From positions 1-11,295 of the forward strand of contig CABUGI010000062.1 of assembly GCA_902491055.1 (NCBI GenBank): 11,295 nt of DNA. Reading direction: 5' to 3'. Origin of the DNA: an uncultured Collinsella sp. GTDB lineage: Bacteria > Actinomycetota > Coriobacteriia > Coriobacteriales > Coriobacteriaceae. Position numbers and translations under genes: made by a program. The notes beneath the pieces were generated by a model that was not told the DNA's origin, did no database searches, and was given only the letters and a program-made list of their open reading frames with translations. Below are positions 6,381-11,295 of this stretch, one piece after another (the first letter of the stretch is position 1; each line of letters begins with the position of its first letter).

Positions 6381-7424
6381 ATGAGGGGCATGGGAGACAC
6401 AACCGCATATTTGCGTCGGGGCATTCGGGAGATTATGTGCCTGGCGCTGTTCTTCTTCACGTTTTTGGCGTGCGAGTATCTCTTTGATGTGCGTATGGCC
6501 GAGTTCGTGTCTCCGAACGAGGTCGTTATTTTCGAGAGCCTTGTCATCGGTGCGAGCGTGATTGGCTTCTTTGTGCGTCCCGTTCTGTACTATCGCCGTC
6601 CCCATGCTATCGACGCAACGAGTGACGTCACGGGCGTTTTGCTGGTGGCGGCATTGCTGCTGTTGATTATGGCGGTTCAGGTTGAGGTGGTAATTGCCGG
6701 CGGTTTGGTGGCGTGCTGCGCGCTGGGCTACTGCGGATCGACTGCTCATGCAAATTTTGCGAGGCGCTTTGCGCGAACGCCCTGCTTGGCGCGCGCCGCC
6801 GCACTTTCTTACGCCATGGGCGTTCTGGTGCAGGTTCTCAACCACATGGTGATGCCTGTCGGCATTCCTCAGCAGGCTGTTCTGGTCGTCTGTGCGATCG
6901 CGCAGGTGGCGTTGCTCCACGGTGCCCGACGCGCCAAGCTGCGCGACGAGTCCGATCCCAACTTTGAACCCAGTGCTGCCGGGCTTTCGGTAGATGCTCT
7001 GGAATATGGCGCCAAGTGGTATGACGATCCCGAGGCAAAGGCGGCATTCCGTCGCGCCGTAGTTCGCCTGACCGTGGCGACGGCGTATCTTTCCAGCGTA
7101 TTCGCCGCTCTCAACGCGGGCTTCACGACCCTGCATGCTGTCGGAGCCGTCGATTTGGGCGATTGGCCGCGCCTGCTGCTTGTCGTGAGCTCGTTGGTCG
7201 CTGGCGCACTATTTGACCTGCACGGCCGCTCGTATATGAATATCGGCATGACGTGTGCCGCCATACTGTCCACGCTTTCGTTCTTTGTGCTCGTCGTCGA
7301 TGGCAATGGCGGCAACGAGCTTGCTGCCACGATCATCTTTTATCTGGGCTCGGGCTTTTTCGTGGTGTTCTTTACCACAAAATATGCCGCCGTCTCGCTC
7401 TATGCGCGCTGGTCATATTTTTGA
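6381..7424 (+). CDS. Membrane part of a LuxR-family regulator, ended by an in-frame TGA
   Basis: 347 aa, almost all hydrophobic, with about ten predicted membrane helices, for example EIMCLALFFFTFLACEYLF near the start, VTGVLLVAALLLLIMAVQV, VLVVCAIAQVALLHGA and ATIIFYLGSGFFVVFFTTKY near the end. The layout resembles the MFS-like membrane LuxR regulators that are frequent in Eggerthella/Collinsella-type bacteria, in which a polytopic sensor is fused to a C-terminal helix-turn-helix. The frame ends at TGA 7422-7424 but continues open in the same frame to 7925, where the missing last helices and the DNA-binding domain are found. ATG 6381 was chosen over TTG 6360 because GGGGG at 6370-6374 is well spaced and the promoter puts the transcript start near 6357. 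This is most simply one gene of about 515 codons with a premature stop, or a base-call error. Confidence 0.75.
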   Translation: MRGMGDTTAYLRRGIREIMCLALFFFTFLACEYLFDVRMAEFVSPNEVVIFESLVIGASVIGFFVRPVLYYRRPHAIDATSDVTGVLLVAALLLLIMAVQVEVVIAGGLVACCALGYCGSTAHANFARRFARTPCLARAAALSYAMGVLVQVLNHMVMPVGIPQQAVLVVCAIAQVALLHGARRAKLRDESDPNFEPSAAGLSVDALEYGAKWYDDPEAKAAFRRAVVRLTVATAYLSSVFAALNAGFTTLHAVGAVDLGDWPRLLLVVSSLVAGALFDLHGRSYMNIGMTCAAILSTLSFFVLVVDGNGGNELAATIIFYLGSGFFVVFFTTKYAAVSLYARWSYF

Positions 7425-7430
7425 CCGTGC

Positions 7431-7925
7431 ATGGGTCGCGTCGTCAACAACGTGTGCTCGATGTTCGTGACGGCGCCGGCAGTGGCGATTATCTCGAGTC
7501 AAAATGTGCTGGCTGCGGTCGGTGCAGCGCTCGTGATGTTTGTGGGCATTGCGATTACGCTGCTGGGGCAGTTGGGGCAACGAGCCGATGATGCCGTGAT
7601 GCAGGATGGCCTGCCGCTTGCCACCGACGATCTTGGTGGGGATCTTGCGCCCACATGCTCCGACCCCGAGCCCGTGGAGGCAGCGGAGCTCACGTCCGAT
7701 GAACGCCTCGATGCCTTCGTCGCCACCTTTGGGCTTACAGAGCGCGAGCGCGATATTCTTGAGGCCTTGGTCGTTTCGGACCAGAGCGTTCAGGACATCG
7801 CCACGACGCTCTTCCTCTCGCGCTCCACGCTCTACCGTCACATTTCCTCAATCAACAAAAAGACCGGCACCGCCTCGCGCGTGGCCCTTATCAACTTCTA
7901 CTGGTCCTGGACGCCTCAAGACTAG
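7431..7925 (+). CDS. C-terminal part of the same regulator: last helices plus LuxR HTH
   Basis: 164 codons in the same frame as the preceding segment, separated only by the TGA and two codons. Residues about 8-46 give two hydrophobic helices (MFVTAPAVAIISS, VLAAVGAALVMFVGIAITLL). An acidic, Pro-containing linker follows at about 51-97. The LuxR/GerE helix-turn-helix lies at about 100-158: LTERERDILEALV, then VQDIATTLFLSRSTLYRHIS as the DNA-contact unit. No ribosome binding site precedes ATG 7431 (upstream reads CATATTTTTGACCGTGC), so independent translation is doubtful; it could be made only by readthrough or poor reinitiation. The domain itself is intact, which argues for a recent lesion or a sequencing error rather than an old pseudogene. 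Confidence 0.75.
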   Translation: MGRVVNNVCSMFVTAPAVAIISSQNVLAAVGAALVMFVGIAITLLGQLGQRADDAVMQDGLPLATDDLGGDLAPTCSDPEPVEAAELTSDERLDAFVATFGLTERERDILEALVVSDQSVQDIATTLFLSRSTLYRHISSINKKTGTASRVALINFYWSWTPQD

Positions 7926-7930
7926 CTAAT

Positions 7931-8014
7931 CCCCCAATAAGTTGCGGTGGAATAGTCCCTAAATTAAAGTCACGGGGCTTTAAACAGGAACTATTTCACC
8001 GCAACTGCTGGGGG
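7931..8014. repeat. Long nested imperfect palindrome between convergent genes
   Basis: Two 21-base arms (7940-7960, beginning AGTTGCGGTGGAATAG, and 7986-8006, ending CTATTTCACCGCAACT) pair with only two mismatches. CCCCCA (7931-7936) and TGGGGG (8009-8014) extend the stem on the outside, and TTAAAG (7964-7969) with CTTTAA (7978-7983) forms an inner hairpin. It sits directly after the LuxR-type gene and 93 bp beyond the mgtA stop. No T tract follows on either strand, so it is a better match to a REP- or MITE-like element than to a classical terminator, though it could still stop transcription. Confidence 0.7.
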
Positions 8015-8022
8015 GGATAGAC

Positions 8023-8090
8023 TGCGGCGGCGGCAGAGGCAACGGCAGCGGCGTTGGCAGCTGTGGTAGTGGCAACGGCAGCTGGCAGGG
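8023..8090. repeat. Low-complexity GGCARC-type repeats
   Basis: A run of imperfect 6-bp units (GGCAAC, GGCAGC, GGCGTT, with GGCAACGGCAGC appearing twice) fills most of the gap between the palindrome and the mgtA stop codon. In the minus-strand frames it would read as Pro/Leu- or Ala-rich sequence, but no ORF with a start is supported there. It may be a remnant of a longer 3' end or simple slippage. Confidence 0.4.
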
Positions 8091-8107
8091 TGTTTTCCGT
8101 CTACTTG

Positions 8108-10876
8108 CTACAGCAGCTCGCCGTGGCGGGCAATGTAGCGGCGCTTCGCCAGCTGGGTGAGCGCGATATAGGCGGTAACGATGCCAATGAGCAGCCCAAA
8201 AAAGCTCGTGGGCAGCGGCATGAGGCCGAGCGCATCGGCGATGGGGCTTGCCGGCAGCCAGGTGACGAGCGCCAGGCCCAGCACGGTAAGAACGCACAAT
8301 GCGGGCGCGGCGTGGTCGCGCGGGCTCGGCAGATGCGGGGAGCGCAACATGTGGACCACGAGTGTCTGCGACCACATGGACTCGACAAACCAGCCGCTCT
8401 GGAAGAGCGCAGCAAAGGTCGCCATACCCGCGACGTCGCCCGCGGTGGCAAGCTCGGACCAGCTTGCGTCCACGGCGGCGGGGCACACGACAAAGAAGAG
8501 CGCGGCGAAGGTCACGATGTCAAACAGCGAGCTCACGGGGCCCAGCTCGAGCATAAAGCCCTTGATGGACGCGGCGTCCCAGGCACGCGGGCGGGCAGTC
8601 CAGGCGTCATCGACGGTGTCCCACGGCAGTGCGATGCACACGATCTCGTAGACCAGCGACAGCAGTACCAGCTGCAGGGCGCTCATGGGCAAAAACGGCA
8701 AGAACAGGCTCGCGACGGTCACGGACAGCACATTGCCAAAGTTGGAGCTCACCGTGGTCTTGAGGTACTTGAGCAGGTTGCCGTAAGTGCGGCGGCCTTC
8801 GATGATGCCGCGCTCGAGCACGCCCAGGTCCTTCTGGAGCAAGATGATATCGGCGGATTCCTTGGCAATGTCGACGGCCGAATCGACCGAGATACCGCAG
8901 TCGCTCGCACGCATGGCGGCGGCGTCGTTGATGCCGTCGCCCATAAAGCCCACGGTGTGGCCGAGCAGCTCGCGCATGACGCGCACCAGGCGCGCCTTCT
9001 GCAGCGGCGAGAGCTTGGCGAAGAGATGGGTCTTCTCGGCGCGCTCGGCAAGTTCGGCGTCATCGAGCGCATCGATCTCGGAGCCGAGCAAGACGTTGCT
9101 CGCGTCGATGCCGATCTGCTCGCAGACGGTGGCGGCGACGCGGTCGTTGTCGCCGGTCAGGACCTTGACCGCCACGCCCTTGGCCTCGAGCGTGGCGACG
9201 GCGCCCGCGGCACTCGTCTTGGGCGGATCGAGGAAGGCCAAAAAGCCCATCAACACCATGTCGCATTCGTCGGCAATGCCAAACTCGCCCACGCAGCGCG
9301 GATTGGTTTTCTGCGCCACGGCAATCACGCGCAGGCCCTCGGCATTGAGCCCAGCGACCTGCTGGCGAATCTGGGCGAGCTTATCTTCGGTGAGCGGCTG
9401 GGCGATGCCATCGACCTCGACAAAGGAGCAGATATCGAGCGTTTCCTCGGCAGCTCCCTTGGTGACCATCTGGGTTTTGCCTTGGGCATCGGCGACAACT
9501 ACGCTCAGGCGACGGCGCGAAAAATCGAAGGGAACCTCGTCGACCTTGGTATAGCGGTCGCGCAGGCTCTGTCCCAGCATGGAATCGGGCATGACGGTCG
9601 AGGGCGTCACGTCGGCACGGTCGATTACGGCCAGGTCGATAAGATTTTTGAGGCCGGTCTGGAAGAAGCTGTTCAAAAACGCATGGCGCAGCACGCGCGC
9701 GTCCTCGTTGCCATCGGTGTTGAGGTAGCGCTCGAGCACGATGCGGTCTTCGGTGAGGGTGCCGGTCTTGTCGCAGCACAGGACGTCCATCGCTCCGAGG
9801 TTTTGAATCGCCGGCAGCTCCTTGACGATAACCTGGCGACGGGCGAGGTCCTTGGCGCCCTGTGACAGGCTCGTGGTCACGATGACGGGGAGCATCTGCG
9901 GCGTGATGCCCACGGCCACGCTCGTGGCGAACAGCAGCGCGTCGATGACGTTGCCCTTGGTGGCGGCATTGATGGCAAAGACGGCCGGCGCCATAACGAG
10001 CATCAGGCGCACCAGCAGCATGGAGACGCTCGAGACGCCGCGGTCAAACGCGCTCTTTTCGCCGCGCCCGTTGAGCATCTTGGCGATGCCGCCCAGGTAG
10101 GTGTCCGAGCCGGTGGCAACGACAAGCGCCATGGCGGCGCCGTTTTGCACGGAGGTGCCGGTAAAGACGATGTTCTTGCAGGCAGAGAGTGGCAGTGCGG
10201 AGCCGTCGGCGCCCTCGACGACGGTGACGGCGGTGGTCTTCTCGACGGCCTCGCTCTCGCCGGTGAGTGCGGACTCGATCACAAACAGGTCGCGCGCGGT
10301 GATGATGCGGGCATCTGCCGGCACCATATCGCCGGCAGAGAGACGGATTACATCGCCGGGGACGAGCTCGTCGAAGGGGATCTCGATGCGCTCGCCGTCG
10401 CGCAGGGCGGTGCAAGTGTTGGAGACCAGGTCCTTGAGGGCCTCGGCCGCATTGCCGCTGCGGGCTTCCTGGATAAACTTCATGCCGCCCGATACCAGCA
10501 GCATGGTGCCGATGACGATGACCGTGGAGGGGTCGCGCTGCGGTTCGGGCACGGCGAGCACGTCGATGTAGAGCGAGACCAGTGCGAGCGCGGCGAGGAT
10601 GCCGGCGAAGGGATCGATGAACGCGTCGGCGATGCGGCGGGCGAGCGTTTTGGTCGTTGCCTCGATGGTGTTGGGGCCGACGGCGTTCAGGCGCTCAGTT
10701 GCCTGCTCGACGGTGAGGCCGTTTGCCGTGGCGTCAAGCAGTACGAGGGCGTCCTCGGTACTATGGGTGGCGGCGAATATGGTGTTCTTGGACAGGCCGG
10801 TATGAGCGGCAGGGCGCGCCGTGCGGCGGCGCTTGGAGATGGCTTCGAGTACCGTGACGGTTTTGAGCATCAGCAT
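8108..10876 (-). CDS. mgtA: Mg2+-translocating P-type ATPase (P3B, MgtA-like)
   Basis: A 922-aa integral membrane pump expected to import Mg2+ using ATP. Motifs in order: actuator TGES (205-208); M4 motif ITPQMLP (324-330); phosphorylation site DKTGTLT with D369; PFDFSRRRLSV (449-459); nucleotide-binding KGA (473-475); TGDN (574-577); hinge MGDGINDA (645-652). SVDSAVDIAKESADIILL (664-681), LPWD (750-753), FQSGW (825-829) and SQTLVVHMLR (836-845) are specific to MgtA/MgtB and separate it from Ca2+ or heavy-metal pumps. Length matches MgtA (about 900 aa). The cation-site positions differ from E. coli MgtA: Gln327 for Glu in M4, Ser740 for Asn and Glu744 for Asp in M6. The start at 10876 has AAGGAGGA at 10881-10888; ATG 10870 is a possible alternative. 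It is monocistronic here, with a long leader upstream that suggests post-initiation control. Confidence 0.95.
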   Translation of the reverse strand: MLMLKTVTVLEAISKRRRTARPAAHTGLSKNTIFAATHSTEDALVLLDATANGLTVEQATERLNAVGPNTIEATTKTLARRIADAFIDPFAGILAALALVSLYIDVLAVPEPQRDPSTVIVIGTMLLVSGGMKFIQEARSGNAAEALKDLVSNTCTALRDGERIEIPFDELVPGDVIRLSAGDMVPADARIITARDLFVIESALTGESEAVEKTTAVTVVEGADGSALPLSACKNIVFTGTSVQNGAAMALVVATGSDTYLGGIAKMLNGRGEKSAFDRGVSSVSMLLVRLMLVMAPAVFAINAATKGNVIDALLFATSVAVGITPQMLPVIVTTSLSQGAKDLARRQVIVKELPAIQNLGAMDVLCCDKTGTLTEDRIVLERYLNTDGNEDARVLRHAFLNSFFQTGLKNLIDLAVIDRADVTPSTVMPDSMLGQSLRDRYTKVDEVPFDFSRRRLSVVVADAQGKTQMVTKGAAEETLDICSFVEVDGIAQPLTEDKLAQIRQQVAGLNAEGLRVIAVAQKTNPRCVGEFGIADECDMVLMGFLAFLDPPKTSAAGAVATLEAKGVAVKVLTGDNDRVAATVCEQIGIDASNVLLGSEIDALDDAELAERAEKTHLFAKLSPLQKARLVRVMRELLGHTVGFMGDGINDAAAMRASDCGISVDSAVDIAKESADIILLQKDLGVLERGIIEGRRTYGNLLKYLKTTVSSNFGNVLSVTVASLFLPFLPMSALQLVLLSLVYEIVCIALPWDTVDDAWTARPRAWDAASIKGFMLELGPVSSLFDIVTFAALFFVVCPAAVDASWSELATAGDVAGMATFAALFQSGWFVESMWSQTLVVHMLRSPHLPSPRDHAAPALCVLTVLGLALVTWLPASPIADALGLMPLPTSFFGLLIGIVTAYIALTQLAKRRYIARHGELL

Positions 10877-10922
10877 AGGGTCCTCCTTGTTGAGGGGAGT
10901 TAGCGTACGTGTCGTATTTGCT

Positions 10923-11070
10923 TCAAAAAACCTAGATGTCGCTCACGTCAAGCTCTTGAGCCCACAAAGGGTGCAGCGCGCCTTTGCGGTGGTTTTGGCG
11001 ATCTGCCGGTGGCGTTTATGCGTGTGCGGAGTCCTCGCGGCGTGCCGAGGGCGACATGCAGGTTTTTCGA
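10923..11070 (-). other. 148-bp inverted-repeat element in the mgtA leader (structured RNA or MITE-like)
   Basis: The arms TCAAAAAACCTAGATGTCGC (10923-10942) and GCGACATGCAGGTTTTTCGA (11051-11070) are near-perfect inverted repeats. Read as minus-strand RNA they give a 20-position stem with one C-C mismatch and two G-U pairs; on the plus strand those two wobbles would be C-A mismatches, which favours function in the mgtA transcript. Inside are CCTCG/CGAGG near 11033-11050 and smaller hairpins such as TCAAG-AG-CTTGA. It does not show the M-box (ykoK) core, and I match it to no known riboswitch. A transposon-derived element with terminal inverted repeats is the alternative. Confidence 0.55.
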
Positions 11071-11087
11071 CTAGGACTGCCTTCCAT
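11016..11087 (-). CDS. Candidate 23-aa leader peptide upstream of mgtA
   Basis: A 24-codon ORF with start ATG at 11087 and stop TAA at 11018-11016. The ribosome binding site AGGAGG (11094-11099) is six bases from the ATG, one of the best in the window. The peptide begins MEGSPSRKTCMSPSAR and ends in an acidic/basic patch (RRED) and SAHA. It overlaps the upstream arm of the 20-bp stem, so translating ribosomes would open or block that structure. Enterobacterial mgtA is also preceded by a short peptide gene (mgtL, Pro-rich with acidic residues near its start); the position is similar but the sequence is not clearly related. It is too short for composition to prove coding. Confidence 0.45.
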   Translation of the reverse strand: MEGSPSRKTCMSPSARREDSAHA

Positions 11088-11154
11088 GGCACACCTCCTA
11101 AAGGCTGAGCGCAGCGCACTTTGGGTATCTCGTACCCCTTTTTAATCCGCCCGT

Positions 11155-11183
11155 ATTCTTGATGAGGGGGTTTGACATGTCAA
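11155..11183 (-). promoter_or_regulatory. Promoter for the mgtA leader
   Basis: On the minus strand, a consensus -35 TTGACA (11178-11183), a 17-bp spacer and -10 AAGAAT (11155-11160) form a good sigma-70-type promoter. Transcription would start near 11148, giving about 270 nt of untranslated leader before the mgtA ATG. Just inside that transcript is a 5-bp hairpin, GGGTA-CGAGA-TACCC (11123-11137). Confidence 0.6.
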
Positions 11184-11187
11184 CCCC
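11167..11187. promoter_or_regulatory. Palindrome covering the mgtA -35 box, candidate operator
   Basis: The perfect 12-bp palindrome TTGACATGTCAA (11172-11183) is extended by GGGG on the left (after one extra T) and CCCC on the right. It contains the -35 hexamer of the minus-strand promoter, so a dimeric protein bound here would block initiation. It also places a TTGACA on the plus strand, but I see no good -10 box at the right distance there. From 11188 to the window end I find no gene; TAAACT at 11274-11279 could be a -10 box for something beyond the edge. Confidence 0.45.
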
Positions 11188-11295
11188 ATTGTTCGGAAAA
11201 CCATTCCCCCTGACAAAGCCTTTACAGAATGCCGTGGCCCCAAAGCGCGCCCGCATCGACGCTTCGCCTGCGCTAAACTGGAAGGCACGTACGCG

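Noticed and set aside
6360..7424. TTG start at 6360 for the membrane regulator
   Set aside because: The predicted transcript starts near 6357, leaving no room for a ribosome binding site; ATG 6381 has one.
7422..7424. TGA as a selenocysteine codon
   Set aside because: It lies in a membrane region of a regulator with no redox motif, and no convincing SECIS-like hairpin follows.
8054..9865. Plus-strand open frame of 603 codons
   Set aside because: Antisense shadow of mgtA; no recognisable domain and no credible start signal.
10877..11150. M-box (ykoK) Mg2+ riboswitch
   Set aside because: I could not find the conserved GGTGAGGCTCC-type core or its companion motifs on the minus strand; a covariance-model search would settle it.
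1..11295. tRNA, rRNA, CRISPR array or complete insertion sequence
   Set aside because: No cloverleaf, rRNA-like core, regularly spaced identical repeats or transposase gene was seen on either strand.

Overview
The window is about 11.3 kb of GC-rich bacterial chromosome with tightly packed genes and strong GGAGG-type ribosome binding sites. The gene set is a NarL-type two-component pair, a membrane protein with a C-terminal LuxR helix-turn-helix, a zinc-ribbon/SPFH operon and an MgtA-type ATPase. Together with the codon bias this suggests a gut actinobacterium of the Coriobacteriia, most likely Collinsella or a relative. That assignment is inference; no rRNA or other taxonomic marker is present.

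Layout. (1) Positions 1-1585, plus strand: the 3' part of a sensor histidine kinase, open through the left edge, overlaps a NarL/FixJ response regulator by four bases (ATGA). A 12-bp stem at 1614-1642 separates this pair from the convergent operon. (2) Positions 1696-5993, minus strand: four co-directional genes, transcribed in the order DUF4428-like double zinc-ribbon protein, double zinc-ribbon protein with two membrane segments (B. subtilis YdjG-like), SPFH/band-7 protein with two C-terminal zinc ribbons (YdjI-like), and a lipoprotein. The first three are 24 and 48 bp apart. The lipoprotein gene follows after 80 bp that contain a small GC hairpin. (3) Positions 5994-6380: a gene-free gap with a degenerate 51-bp tandem repeat, which forms two hairpins with different stems and the same loop, and then a promoter. 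(4) Positions 6381-7925, plus strand: a polytopic membrane LuxR-family regulator, split by one in-frame TGA at 7422-7424. (5) Positions 7926-8107: a long imperfect hairpin and a low-complexity stretch between convergent genes. (6) Positions 8108-10876, minus strand: a full-length MgtA-type P3B ATPase. (7) Positions 10877-11295: the mgtA upstream region. It has a good promoter whose -35 box lies in a palindrome, a predicted leader of about 270 nt, a 23-codon upstream ORF with an excellent ribosome binding site, and a 148-bp element closed by a 20-bp inverted repeat. From about 11188 to the right edge I see no gene.

How the genes fit together. The kinase and regulator should form one phosphorelay with unknown input. 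The SPFH operon looks like a membrane-stress or membrane-organising module related to ydjGHI of Bacillus. The mgtA gene looks like a Mg2+ importer controlled through its leader RNA or leader peptide, but the leader does not resemble the M-box. The most promising parts of the window are that leader, the enlarged zinc-ribbon/SPFH operon, and the covarying tandem hairpins at 6112-6195.
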